Counted from the first letter of the stretch, positions 27,447-36,890 are shown. The stretch: DNA of 64,000 nucleotides from Paenibacillus periandrae (GCF_022458865.1 NZ_JAJNMU010000021.1:1-64000), one strand, 5' to 3'. Notes: generated from the sequence alone by a model not told the origin. Program-made: numbers and translations.

Positions 27447-28301
27447 ATGGATATCGTAGAGAGTGGTTCATTTCATAAATTACTTGCGGCTTTATTTCTT
27501 TGTAGCGTCTGTTTTATCGCAGTTTTATATTTAGTAATCAGTATCATAAGAAATAATTTTGATTCAAAGGCTATGAAATTTTTCGGGATATTAGTGATAT
27601 CTGGGTTTGCACTTTTTATAAATAACTGGACTATTTATGTTCTTGTAACACTCGTTGCTTCAACTTTAATTACTGTTCAAAAATTTTTGGAACGAATTTT
27701 AGAGATTATATTCAGACACAAAAATTATACTCTATCAGATGGTACTAATAGAGGTCGAGTTAATAAAAATTTGAAAGAAGTTGAACAAATATCTACAGCA
27801 GAAGCCGGTATTCTGATACCGGAGCAAATTATGGATAGTGAATTTAGTCCTTCTGCAACTCCTTTGGAAGAACAAGTGAATTTTATAATGTCTATTGAAG
27901 ATAAAATGTTACATGCAATGGAACTTGAGAAGGAAGTAATTAAATTTGATGAGATAAAATTCAATCAAATCCTGACAACAACTAGTCGAAAAGAACTTCT
28001 ACTTGATGCTATTTTAATCAGTGATAGTAAGATAATTATTCTAGAAGTTCAACCAGCTATTAAAGAAGATTTACTTTATAAATCAATTGGTCAATTAAAA
28101 AAACAATGTTATTTCTTAAAAAAATACCTAAAAAGAGATAACGATTACAGTGAAGTGAGTGGGATATTATGTACGTTGAATTATCCTGAATTCACTGAGA
28201 GTGTCGTTAATGGAGTGGGCTTATTAAAGTACGACTTAGAGCGGCAATGTTTTGTGAATTTATATGAAGTTCTTGAGTGGTTAGGGAGAGAAAATGAGTA
28301 A
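27447..28301 (+). CDS. Membrane-anchored PD-(D/E)XK-like protein
   Basis: This 284-residue protein has two or three membrane helices in the first 80 residues (about 11-34, 44-58 and 62-78), a charged linker, and a cytoplasmic C-terminal domain (about 145-284). That domain has the order expected of a PD-(D/E)XK nuclease fold: a glutamate-rich helix, LLLDAILISDSKIIILEVQ with Asp187, Glu200 and Gln202 in place of the usual Lys, then a helix with SIGQLKKQCYFLKKYL. The Lys-to-Gln change also occurs in some active members, so activity is uncertain. The start at 27447 has a GAGGAG site. Its end overlaps the next start by eight bases. It could be a membrane-bound effector; no closer family was recognised. 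Confidence 0.65.
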   Translation: MDIVESGSFHKLLAALFLCSVCFIAVLYLVISIIRNNFDSKAMKFFGILVISGFALFINNWTIYVLVTLVASTLITVQKFLERILEIIFRHKNYTLSDGTNRGRVNKNLKEVEQISTAEAGILIPEQIMDSEFSPSATPLEEQVNFIMSIEDKMLHAMELEKEVIKFDEIKFNQILTTTSRKELLLDAILISDSKIIILEVQPAIKEDLLYKSIGQLKKQCYFLKKYLKRDNDYSEVSGILCTLNYPEFTESVVNGVGLLKYDLERQCFVNLYEVLEWLGRENE

Positions 28302-29547
28302 AATCTATTCTCTGATTTCTTTAATATATTTCTGGGGGATTTGTTGGATTGTAAGCTTATTTCCGAAAATCTTTATTTTAGTAATGATGCAAAATAAAGA
28401 GCTAGATAAGTTATGGTATTGGCTGATAACATTCGGTACAGCACTCGTACTTTTAAGTAAATTTAGGAGAAAATGGAATCAACCTTTAGCTTCTGAGGAT
28501 AATGAAGTACCTTTGTTTGAATTGTATCCTTCACTTAAAGATGAGATATTGCAATTAGTGCAAAAGCTTGATATTAAGCAGGATATTAGGTTTTATACAA
28601 ATGACTTTCAAGGCATTAATGGGAAAGCAAGAAGTAATAAGAGTTATGCGAGTGTTACTTTAAGCAGAGGGCTTCTTCAACTTGAAACGCAGGATATCAA
28701 TGTCATATTGCTTCACGAGCTTTTCCATGTGAAGCATTGGACAATTCATTTCATTAATTTCGAATTTGCTTCTATGCTTGAAGAAATGAATTTAAAAATG
28801 AGAAAATATCATGAGAAAAGGAAGCGAAAACTTCTATATCGTTATTTTCAAATTGATTATTTTCTACAAACTCTTAGCTATTTTTCAACTATGTTTCTTT
28901 TGTTTTTAAATATGATAACAAATATGTTCAGAATGATTTTTGATGAGTCTATGGCAGACAAATTCGCAATTGATTGGAATAAAAGCTTAAGAATTGTAAA
29001 TGTACTTAAAAAAAGCAAACATACGAATGGACGAATAAATAAGATTTCAGACGATTTCAGATTTAGCCAACATTTAGATATAGATATTCGATGTTGGTTA
29101 CTAAGTAAATATTATTATCTTAAATATGTTAGACCAAAGTGGAATACAACAAAAATTATAATAATTTCAACAACTTTGCTCCTTTTTATTACATACTTTT
29201 ATTACATGCCTTATTTGCTCAGAGATATGCAAATTTTTCTTGATATTGGTGCTGAAAAATTAAAAAAATTATGGATCAGTTTATTTAACGACGATGATAA
29301 TTTGGCGAAAACCGTATTTGTATTGATTATTTCTAGTGTTAGTTTTGTTTGGATTTTCATAAAGCTCATTATACTTTGGTCTCTAGGTGCGCGTTGGAAA
29401 ATACGGTTGCGTTATTTTTCTTATTTGGCAATATTAGGTATGATAATAACTACGTTCACAAATACACTTATTTCTTTACCGCCTGGGCTTATTCTTACAA
29501 ATGCTATATTTGTTGTACTTTTAGGCTCTTCTGCCTATAAACAATAA
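28294..29547 (+). CDS. Integral-membrane HExxH metalloprotease (M48/M56-like)
   Basis: This 417-residue protein has N-terminal membrane helices (about 5-30 and 41-55), a protease domain with the zinc motif HELFH (141-145), a third ligand Glu218 in ESMADKFA, and several C-terminal helices (about 284-302, 332-360 and 372-410). The HExxH plus ExxxAD pattern is that of M48 (HtpX/Ste24) and M56 (BlaR1) proteases, which work in or at the membrane. It overlaps the PD-(D/E)XK-like gene by eight bases, so the two should be co-translated. A membrane protease coupled to a nuclease-like partner suggests proteolytic activation or release; this is inference. Confidence 0.75.
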   Translation: MSKIYSLISLIYFWGICWIVSLFPKIFILVMMQNKELDKLWYWLITFGTALVLLSKFRRKWNQPLASEDNEVPLFELYPSLKDEILQLVQKLDIKQDIRFYTNDFQGINGKARSNKSYASVTLSRGLLQLETQDINVILLHELFHVKHWTIHFINFEFASMLEEMNLKMRKYHEKRKRKLLYRYFQIDYFLQTLSYFSTMFLLFLNMITNMFRMIFDESMADKFAIDWNKSLRIVNVLKKSKHTNGRINKISDDFRFSQHLDIDIRCWLLSKYYYLKYVRPKWNTTKIIIISTTLLLFITYFYYMPYLLRDMQIFLDIGAEKLKKLWISLFNDDDNLAKTVFVLIISSVSFVWIFIKLIILWSLGARWKIRLRYFSYLAILGMIITTFTNTLISLPPGLILTNAIFVVLLGSSAYKQ

Positions 29548-29840
29548 GATTTAAAATAATATTATTTTTTAGGCTCAATCTCAAAATCAGTACTTGATTA
29601 TTCATTCCAAAACCGTTTACGGTTGCATTCGACTAAAATCCCTGCTATATAATGATCACGATTCGGTGTGAAGTAGTGCCGATGTTGATAAGCCTTGATT
29701 CCTATAAACTACATTCAATAGAGCAAAGAAGTTTTCAAACTCTTAGCTACCACGGCAAGAATTTTTCCTTTTTACCAACTCTATGCTAAACTAACCCCAT
29801 CAACATCAAAAATATCCCAGAACCAAGGAGGTGATGCCCT
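29548..29840. other. Intergenic region before yyaL
   Basis: About 290 bases without a gene. AAAATAATATTATTTTTT just after the protease stop could be a weak terminator. The yyaL ribosome site AAGGAGGTGAT is at 29825-29835. No clear promoter or attachment site was seen. It forms the right edge of the accessory island; codon and base use shift sharply at yyaL. Confidence 0.5.
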
Positions 29841-31907
29841 ATGACAACGAATCCCATACCCAATAGATTAATCGCTGAAAAATCCCCCTATTTGCTCCAG
29901 CACGCCTACAACCCCGTGAAATGGTTCCCGTGGAGTGACGAAGCATTCGAATCAGCGAGAAGAGAAAATAAACCCATCTTCCTATCTATTGGCTACTCCA
30001 CCTGCCATTGGTGTCACGTCATGAATCACGAATCCTTCGAAGACGAGGAAGTCGCAGCTCTCTTAAATAAAGATTACATATCGATCAAAGTAGACCGTGA
30101 GGAACGTCCGGATGTCGATCACCTGTACATGTCGGTCTGCCAGGCGCTAACCGGGCAGGGTGGATGGCCGCTGACGATCATCATGACGCCGGAAAAGAAG
30201 CCCTTCTTCGCGGGAACGTATTTCCCCAAAGGCCGCAAGTACGGCCGTAAAGGTTTGATGGACATCCTGCCGCAGATTGCGGGCAAGTGGGATGAAGACA
30301 GCGCCCAAATATCGCAGATGGGTGATCAGATCATTGCGGAGACGCAGAGCCGTCTTATAGCCAATCTGCAGGGGGAGATCTCGGAGGAATCGTTGGAGCA
30401 GGCTTTTCAAATGTACGACAATATGTTTGACCCGCAATATGGCGGCTTCGGAGACGCGCCCAAGTTTCCGACCTCGCATAACTTGTCTTATTTGCTTCGC
30501 TACTATACGAGGACTGGCAATGAGCAGGCACTGACGATGGTGGAGAAGACACTGGATAGCATGTATCGCGGTGGGATGTACGATCATATCGGATGGGGTT
30601 TTGCGCGGTATTCAACGGATGAACGGTGGTTGGTGCCACATTTTGAGAAGATGCTTTATGATAATGCGCTACTGACGATGACCTACATCGAGGCCTATCA
30701 GTTTACCGGTAAACAGCAATATGCTGAGGTAGCTGAGCAGATTATTGCTTATGTGCTGCGGGATATGACGGATGAACACGGTGCCTTTTATTGTGCCGAG
30801 GATGCGGATTCAGAGGGTGAGGAAGGAAAGTTCTATGTATGGAAACCCGCGGAAATCATTCAGCTGCTGGGTGAAGAAGAGGGCGAGCTGTATTGCAGTG
30901 TATATGATATCACCGACAGCGGGAACTTTGAAGGAAACAGCATTCCGAACCTGATCGAATGGACGATCGAGGATGCTGCCCGATTACAAGGAATACCGCT
31001 TAACGAGTTGAGAGCAAGACTGGAAGCTTCGCGGCGCAAGCTGTTCGAGCATCGGGAGAAGCGGATTCATCCTCATAAGGATGATAAGATACTCACCTCT
31101 TGGAATGGGCTGATGATCATGGCTCTGGCCAAAGCGGCCAAGGCGCTTAACAAGCCGGAGTATGCGGAGGCAGCGCGTCGTGCTTCGGATTTCATAGCTC
31201 GGGAGCTTCGCCGTGAGGATGGGCGGATACTTGCCCGTTATCGTGATGGAGAGGCCGCTTACCTCGGGTATGTGGACGATTATGCGTTCTATGTATGGGG
31301 GCTGATCGAGCTGTATGAGGCGACATTTGATATTGAGCTGTTGCAGCTGGCCGTGGAGCTGAATGCAGACATGCTGACGTTGTTTGGGGACCAGGAGCAG
31401 GGTGGATTATTCTTCTATGGCCATGATGGTGAGCAGCTGTTCACACGTCCGAAGGAAATCTATGATGGCGCGATGCCATCGGGTAATTCCGCTGCTGCAC
31501 TCAATATGGCCAAGCTGGCCAGATATACGTATGATGCGGGTTTATCCCAAAAGACGGACGAGCAGCTCCAGGCGTTCGCGGGCTCTGTACAGAAATACCC
31601 ATCTGGTCATGCCTTGTTCCTGATTGCGTTGGATTATGTCAATAGCGCGCCTTCGGAGATTGTTCTAGCAGGTGATCCGAATAAGCCGGATTTGCAGGCA
31701 ATGAAGGAGAAGCTGCAGCGCAGATTTATGCCACATGCGATCTATATGCTGCATCCAAGTACAGAGCAAGGGGAAGCAGCGAGGAAGCTAATTCCGCTCT
31801 TGAGGGATAAGGTTGTGTTAGGCGGTAGGGCAACCGCCTACATTTGTGAAAATTTTGCCTGCCATGCTCCTGTTACCGATTTGGATGAGCTGGATGATAT
31901 AGAATAA
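29841..31907 (+). CDS. yyaL: Thioredoxin-domain protein YyaL (DUF255/SSP411 family)
   Basis: This 688-residue cytoplasmic protein has an N-terminal thioredoxin-like domain (DUF255, residues about 5-165) with the CHWC motif near residues 54-57, followed by a long alpha/alpha-toroid region like N-acylglucosamine 2-epimerases. The family is widespread (human SPATA20) and its reaction is not firmly known. The length is full. ATG 29841 has an almost ideal ribosome site. The gene's first 150 bases are partly repeated, in decayed form, at 26614-26757. A terminator follows the stop. Confidence 0.92.
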   Translation: MTTNPIPNRLIAEKSPYLLQHAYNPVKWFPWSDEAFESARRENKPIFLSIGYSTCHWCHVMNHESFEDEEVAALLNKDYISIKVDREERPDVDHLYMSVCQALTGQGGWPLTIIMTPEKKPFFAGTYFPKGRKYGRKGLMDILPQIAGKWDEDSAQISQMGDQIIAETQSRLIANLQGEISEESLEQAFQMYDNMFDPQYGGFGDAPKFPTSHNLSYLLRYYTRTGNEQALTMVEKTLDSMYRGGMYDHIGWGFARYSTDERWLVPHFEKMLYDNALLTMTYIEAYQFTGKQQYAEVAEQIIAYVLRDMTDEHGAFYCAEDADSEGEEGKFYVWKPAEIIQLLGEEEGELYCSVYDITDSGNFEGNSIPNLIEWTIEDAARLQGIPLNELRARLEASRRKLFEHREKRIHPHKDDKILTSWNGLMIMALAKAAKALNKPEYAEAARRASDFIARELRREDGRILARYRDGEAAYLGYVDDYAFYVWGLIELYEATFDIELLQLAVELNADMLTLFGDQEQGGLFFYGHDGEQLFTRPKEIYDGAMPSGNSAAALNMAKLARYTYDAGLSQKTDEQLQAFAGSVQKYPSGHALFLIALDYVNSAPSEIVLAGDPNKPDLQAMKEKLQRRFMPHAIYMLHPSTEQGEAARKLIPLLRDKVVLGGRATAYICENFACHAPVTDLDELDDIE

Positions 31908-31921
31908 TTGTTCGGAATATT

Positions 31922-31954
31922 AGCGTGAGGATTTTTATGATTCTCACGTTTTTT
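31922..31954 (+). terminator. Rho-independent terminator after yyaL
   Basis: CGTGAG pairs with CTCACG across a 13-base loop that can pair further (GAT/ATT), followed by six T. Confidence 0.85.
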
Positions 31955-32249
31955 GCTATGTCTGTAAAGATGACAATGGTCCTATATGCTGCCTAAGTAC
32001 ATAACCGAAAAGTGATAAAAACCTTCAAAATTAATATTAGATAGTGAGTGACCATTAGTCATCGTAAAATTTAAATAAATATGTAGAACTATGTAGAAAA
32101 AAGTCGAATATAGGTACAAAGAACCATATTATATTTGCGGAATTTTTTGTAAAATCCTCTTATCTCGAGATGACATTTACATAGATGATGAAGTCAAATC
32201 TAATGGAACAAGCATCAGGAAAACAATCTAACTTACAGAGGGTGAGACT
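31955..32249. other. Promoter region of the chemotaxis-like cluster
   Basis: About 295 AT-rich bases lie upstream of the chemoreceptor gene. I see no clear sigma-A or sigma-D promoter. A GAGGGTGAG ribosome site ends it. Nothing else was found. Confidence 0.5.
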
Positions 32250-33833
32250 ATGAAATGGTTTATGAATTTGAAAACATCGGTGAAATTAATTTCCGCATTT
32301 GGTATTGTAGCAGTCATCGTAGCGGTTGTAGGATTGTACGCTATATCTAATCTGAGCATGATGAACGGCAATATTAGTGAAATGTATAACAACAATCTTA
32401 CATCGATTCAAAGACTGTCTGCGGGACTTAATAGCTATCAAAATATGCGTGTAGCCACGCGTGACATCGCTCTGAATGATACTTCAACAGGGAATAAACT
32501 GCAGACGGATATTGAAGGCTACATGAAGGAAATGCAGGACCAGATTGACGTCTACCGAGGTACAACCATTACCCCTGTGGAGAAGGAACAGCTTAAAACT
32601 TATGACACCGTTTTTGCGGCATATACCAAGACTCTTGCTTCAGCAATGAAATTGGCCGAAAAAGACGATAAGAACGAATATAACAAGTTTCTTAACAGCG
32701 AGCTGGTTCCTGCCGGATCGAAGGTTAGGGAAAGCTTAACGAAGCTAATCGACATCAACGTAAAGCTGGCCGAAGGCAAGAATGTCGAATCAGCTGGTGC
32801 CTATACGTCCGCACGTACGACGACAATCATTATTGTTGTCATTGCCTTTATTCTTAGCATTGCAATGGGCTACGCAATCGCACAATCGATCGCTCGTCCA
32901 CTGCACCGGATCGTAAGTTTGGTTACCAAGGTGGCACACGGCGATTTACGGGAGAAGGCTGATATTCATACGAAGGATGAAGTCGGGCAATTGGCAGCTT
33001 CTATGAATCAAATGATCAACAGTCTGCAAAATCTGATTAGTGGCATCATCCAATCCTCGCAAAGTGTCGCTGCCGCATCCGAGGAAATATCGGCGAGCAC
33101 AGAAGAAATTGCTGGCAGCAGCATCAGTCAGGCGCAGTCCGCGCAATCCATCACAGAACTGTTCAAAGAATTGAGTGTAGCCATTAACTCTGTTGCCGAA
33201 AGTGCAGAGCAAGCTGCAGAGCTATCCAACATAACGGTCAAAACCGCCAGTGAAGGCGATAAAGTGATACAGGCTTCTATAGTGGGAATGCAAGCCGTGA
33301 ACCAGACGATGACACGGTTAGAAGAAGACTCCTTGAAAATAGGCGACATTATTGAAGTAATTGATGATATTGCCGATCAAACTAATTTGTTGGCGTTGAA
33401 TGCAGCAATCGAAGCGGCACGAGCTGGCGATCAAGGCAGAGGTTTTGCCGTTGTAGCTGATGAGGTCCGTAAGCTAGCTGAACGAAGCAGCGAAGCGACT
33501 AAGGAAATATCCTCCATTATTAAAGTGATGCAGTCAAATACGAAGCAAAGTGTGAATGCCGTGCTGGACAGCGTAGCGCAATCGTCTCAAACCGGCGAAG
33601 CCTTCCAAAATATTATTCATATGGTCAACGATTCTTCACAGAAAGTGAACGAGATCGCGGCGGCCTGCGAGGAAGAAGCGGCCCAGGCATCTGAAGTTAT
33701 GCATTCGGTTGAGTCCATAGCCGCCTCCAGCCAGGAATCGGCTGCAGCCTCTGAAGAAACAGCGGCAACGTGCCAATCACTTGCACAGCTTGCGGACGAG
33801 TTGAATACCTCCGTCTCGATTTTCAAAATTTAA
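32250..33833 (+). CDS. Methyl-accepting chemotaxis protein
   Basis: This 527-residue chemoreceptor has a membrane helix at about 11-31, a four-helix-bundle ligand domain (32-188), a second helix at about 189-211, a HAMP domain (to about 265), and the cytoplasmic signalling hairpin with its tip at EVIDDIADQTNLLALNAAIE. It should form trimers of dimers that drive the CheA kinase through CheW, both encoded next. The ligand is unknown. It is the first gene of a three-gene set that lacks adaptation enzymes and CheY. Confidence 0.93.
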   Translation: MKWFMNLKTSVKLISAFGIVAVIVAVVGLYAISNLSMMNGNISEMYNNNLTSIQRLSAGLNSYQNMRVATRDIALNDTSTGNKLQTDIEGYMKEMQDQIDVYRGTTITPVEKEQLKTYDTVFAAYTKTLASAMKLAEKDDKNEYNKFLNSELVPAGSKVRESLTKLIDINVKLAEGKNVESAGAYTSARTTTIIIVVIAFILSIAMGYAIAQSIARPLHRIVSLVTKVAHGDLREKADIHTKDEVGQLAASMNQMINSLQNLISGIIQSSQSVAAASEEISASTEEIAGSSISQAQSAQSITELFKELSVAINSVAESAEQAAELSNITVKTASEGDKVIQASIVGMQAVNQTMTRLEEDSLKIGDIIEVIDDIADQTNLLALNAAIEAARAGDQGRGFAVVADEVRKLAERSSEATKEISSIIKVMQSNTKQSVNAVLDSVAQSSQTGEAFQNIIHMVNDSSQKVNEIAAACEEEAAQASEVMHSVESIAASSQESAAASEETAATCQSLAQLADELNTSVSIFKI

Positions 33834-33843
33834 GCATACGGAT

Positions 33844-34281
33844 GTGATTCTTATGGCAACAGTACAGCAGGACCAATATATTGAGATGACCGTCGGACTT
33901 GAAGCATATGCCGTCAGAATTGAAGAAATTCATGAAATTATTAAGATGCAGACGATAACGGAAATTCCTCATTGTAAGCCTTATGTGAAGGGTGTCATTA
34001 ATTTAAGAGGCAAGGTTGTCCCTGTTGTCAGCTTCAGGAATTTGTTCGGTTTGCCGGAACAGCAGGATACGAAAACAACACGCATTGTGGTTGTCAAGCA
34101 TCGGGAAGAATCGGTTGGAATCATAGTTGATCAAGTAAACAAAGTTACCACATTTCCCGATATTCAGCCGCCGCCGGACCATGTAGGAGGTGTGAGCGGG
34201 GCCTATTTCTTAGGGATCGGACTTCGTGAAAACAAGCTGGTCGGGATTTTAAAACTGGATGAAGTGCTGCTGCGCGACTAG
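33844..34281 (+). CDS. cheW: CheW-like coupling protein
   Basis: This single CheW domain of about 145 residues has the YAVRIEEIHEIIKMQ and VKGVINLRGKVVPVVS motifs. It couples chemoreceptors to CheA. GTG 33844 and ATG 33853 are both possible starts, and neither has a strong ribosome site, so it may be translated by coupling with the MCP gene ten bases upstream. Confidence 0.92.
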   Translation: MILMATVQQDQYIEMTVGLEAYAVRIEEIHEIIKMQTITEIPHCKPYVKGVINLRGKVVPVVSFRNLFGLPEQQDTKTTRIVVVKHREESVGIIVDQVNKVTTFPDIQPPPDHVGGVSGAYFLGIGLRENKLVGILKLDEVLLRD

Positions 34282-34296
34282 GGGAGGCTGTTACGC

Positions 34297-36303
34297 ATGA
34301 ACGATTTGTCAGCCTATCGGGAAGCCTTTATTGAAGAATTGGTGGATCAGCTTGACCGAATGGAGCAGGAACTGCTTTCGATGGAAAAGGAGGCAGCGGA
34401 AGAAACCGTCCAATCTATTTTCCGTGCCGCACACACGATTAAAGGCTCCTCAGCTGCGATGGGCTTTGATGAAATGAAGTCTGTGACACATGAAGTCGAG
34501 CATTTGCTGGATATGATCAGGGGAAAGAAGCTTGAGGTCGATGGGTCGCTTATTAATTTGCTGTTCAGCGCATTGGATGTTTTGAAAGCATTACGGGACG
34601 AGTATATGCGAGGACTTTCTTATTCCGATATTTCAAAATTGGTGTATGATCTTCAGAATTTCACGAAAGCACCGATAAAACCGACTCCATTCAAAAGCTT
34701 GCCGGAGCTAACTCTGGAGCAATCGCTGCAGGTGGAGGAAGCTGTGGAATCAGGGCTGCAGCTGTTGAAAGTCCAGATCAACCTGAGTGACGATTGTCCG
34801 ATGATGGCTGCGCGGTTCCAGCTCACGACTCAGGAAATAACTGCAAGCTACGGTACGGTAATTTGTTCCGATCCGTCTTCTGTGGATTACCATGAGACCG
34901 AGGATAGTGTATATTCAGAATCCATATTTCTCATAAGCACCTCTCTCGATATGAAGGACGTTCAGGAGCAGTTATCCACACTGACCGATGTCAGGCTGGT
35001 TAAGGTAGAAAGCTACAAGCCGTCAAGTAAGCCGAGCAGCGCAGTATCTGTTCCCAAAGTCCAGGTGCAGGAGGATAAGAGCAAGCAAGGACCACAAACT
35101 ATACGCGTCAGTGTGGAGCGTCTGGAGCATCTGATGAATCTTGTAGGAGAGCTGCTCATTGATCAGACATCGCTTTCCCAGCTGAAGCAGTCGGTATCGA
35201 GCCGATTTGCAAACGAGGAATTTGTGGAAAGACTTAGCGACATCAGTGATCATATGTCAAGCATCGTGGAAGAGCTGCAAGAAAGTGTGATGAAAGCGCG
35301 GATGCTGCCCATTGAGCATTTATTCAACCGTTTCCCAAGGATGGTTAGAGACTTGTCACAGAAGCTGGGCAAAGAAATTGAGCTGGTGCTGGAAGGAATG
35401 GAAACGGAGCTCGACCGTACGCTGATCGAAGAAATCGGGGACCCCTTGATCCATCTCATACGCAACGCAGTGGACCACGGTATTGAAGCAGCTGAAGTGC
35501 GTGCGAGCCAAGGAAAAAGAGTAAAAGGGCGCGTCCGATTAAATTCGTTTCATGAGGACAATCAGGTTGTCATTACGGTAGAGGATGATGGGGCAGGCAT
35601 CCTGCCTGACAAGATGAAAGCTTCCGCACTGCGTAAAGGGATTATTACCGAAGAAGAGGCGGAACGCCTTTCGGACTATCATGCGATGTGCCTGATCTTT
35701 AGACCGGGATTTTCCACGGCTGCGGCGGTTAGCGAGGTATCGGGGCGCGGCGTTGGAATGGATATTGTCCGCAACCAGATTGAGCGGTTGAATGGATTGA
35801 TTGATATCGACTCAAAAGCAGGTCAGGGAACTTGCTTTACAGTGCGAATCCCGTTGACTCTGGCCATTATTACAGGACTTATGGTAAAGGTTAGCGGCCG
35901 TGATTATGTCATTCCGATGAATAACGTCATTGAGATCGTCCGCATACCGATGGAGCATATTCAGACCGTTCATGGGGAAAATGTCATTGTTATCCGCGAT
36001 AAGGTGATTCCACTCATATGGCTCCATGATGCGCTGCAATTGGACAAAAGCAAGTTAGTAGGTAAATTCATTCCAATCGTAGTGGTCGGGTCCGCTGAGA
36101 AGAAGCTTGCTCTCGCAGTGGATGAATTGTTAGGCAATCAAGAAATCGTGATCAAAACACTCGGTACTTTTTTAGGCAAAATTCCGTTTATAACGGGAGC
36201 GACCATACTGGGCAACGGCAGGGTAGCGCTTATTCTGGAAATCGCGTATTTGATACAAATGATGAATAAGCATACCATCGGGCAGCCGGCATATACCATG
36301 TAG
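34297..36303 (+). CDS. cheA: CheA-type chemotaxis histidine kinase
   Basis: This 668-residue kinase has an HPt domain with the phospho-accepting His46 in AHTIKGSSAAMGF, a P2-like region (about 155-245), a dimerisation domain (about 268-330), an ATPase core with the N box HLIRNAVDHG, a G1 box VEDDGAG and a G2 box GRGVGMDIV, and a C-terminal CheW-like domain (about 530-655). It phosphorylates a response regulator on receptor signal. No CheY or CheB lies beside it, so the target must be encoded elsewhere or be the general chemotaxis CheY. The GGGGAGG ribosome site is good. Confidence 0.93.
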   Translation: MNDLSAYREAFIEELVDQLDRMEQELLSMEKEAAEETVQSIFRAAHTIKGSSAAMGFDEMKSVTHEVEHLLDMIRGKKLEVDGSLINLLFSALDVLKALRDEYMRGLSYSDISKLVYDLQNFTKAPIKPTPFKSLPELTLEQSLQVEEAVESGLQLLKVQINLSDDCPMMAARFQLTTQEITASYGTVICSDPSSVDYHETEDSVYSESIFLISTSLDMKDVQEQLSTLTDVRLVKVESYKPSSKPSSAVSVPKVQVQEDKSKQGPQTIRVSVERLEHLMNLVGELLIDQTSLSQLKQSVSSRFANEEFVERLSDISDHMSSIVEELQESVMKARMLPIEHLFNRFPRMVRDLSQKLGKEIELVLEGMETELDRTLIEEIGDPLIHLIRNAVDHGIEAAEVRASQGKRVKGRVRLNSFHEDNQVVITVEDDGAGILPDKMKASALRKGIITEEEAERLSDYHAMCLIFRPGFSTAAAVSEVSGRGVGMDIVRNQIERLNGLIDIDSKAGQGTCFTVRIPLTLAIITGLMVKVSGRDYVIPMNNVIEIVRIPMEHIQTVHGENVIVIRDKVIPLIWLHDALQLDKSKLVGKFIPIVVVGSAEKKLALAVDELLGNQEIVIKTLGTFLGKIPFITGATILGNGRVALILEIAYLIQMMNKHTIGQPAYTM

Positions 36304-36316
36304 CATATAAGAATGA

Positions 36317-36345
36317 TTCCGTTCGCTTGATTAATTTGCTATAAT
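36317..36345 (+). promoter_or_regulatory. Probable extended -10 promoter of the ArsR-type gene
   Basis: TGCTATAAT (36337-36345) is an extended -10 with a perfect TATAAT. The -35 region (around 36317) is weak, as usual for TGn promoters and for promoters under local repression. Confidence 0.55.
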
Positions 36346-36381
36346 ACAGGGATAGTTGTCTGGATTGGAAGGTGTGATCAT

Positions 36382-36753
36382 ATGGAACCGTCCCTTGGTA
36401 CAGTCGAGGATTGTGAATCATCGTGTTTTGGCTCGGAAGCAGATCTCAATCAAGTTAGGGAAAAGATGATTGATGAGGAGTCGGCCGTTCAGCTTGCCGA
36501 TTGGTTTAAAGCATTCAGCGACCCGACCCGTGTAAAATTAATTGGTGCACTGCTTCAAAAGGAGCTCTGTGTTCACGACTTATCCGTACTATTGGATATG
36601 GGACAATCTGCAGTATCCCATCAGCTGCGTTATCTTCGCAATATGAGAATCGTGAAGCGTCGTAAAGCCGGCAAAACCGTCTTTTACTCACTGGATGATT
36701 CACATATCGAAGAGATTTTTGTGCAGACCCTGCAGCATACGAAGCATGGTTAA
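36382..36753 (+). CDS. ArsR/SmtB-family metal-responsive repressor
   Basis: This 123-residue protein has a winged helix (LSVLLDMGQSAVSHQLRYLR recognition region) of the ArsR/SmtB type. The last helix carries Asp-x-His...His-x-x-His (DDSHIEEI...LQHTKH), the alpha-5 zinc/cobalt site of CzrA and SmtB. ELCVHDL has His where CadC has Cys, and the N-terminal Cys pair (DCESSC) is an extra possible metal site. It probably senses zinc or a similar ion. No metal exporter lies next to it, which is unusual for the family. A GGAAGGTG site precedes the ATG. Confidence 0.85.
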   Translation: MEPSLGTVEDCESSCFGSEADLNQVREKMIDEESAVQLADWFKAFSDPTRVKLIGALLQKELCVHDLSVLLDMGQSAVSHQLRYLRNMRIVKRRKAGKTVFYSLDDSHIEEIFVQTLQHTKHG

Positions 36754-36798
36754 TTGTTAACCAGCCCTGCACCTTCATGGGGATGGACTTGCTCATGA

Positions 36799-36843
36799 CA
36801 AAGCCCGCAAGTAAACGGCCATTACCGATACTTGCGGGCTTTG
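36799..36843. terminator. Bidirectional terminator between the ArsR gene and the GH18 gene
   Basis: AAAGCCCGCAAGTA pairs exactly with TACTTGCGGGCTTT, a 14-bp stem. The A and T ends allow use in both directions, serving the convergent genes. Confidence 0.85.
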
Positions 36844-36890
36844 TGATTTCGTTCTTGGTAATGAACAGGGTTCATTAAGCTAAGATAAGC

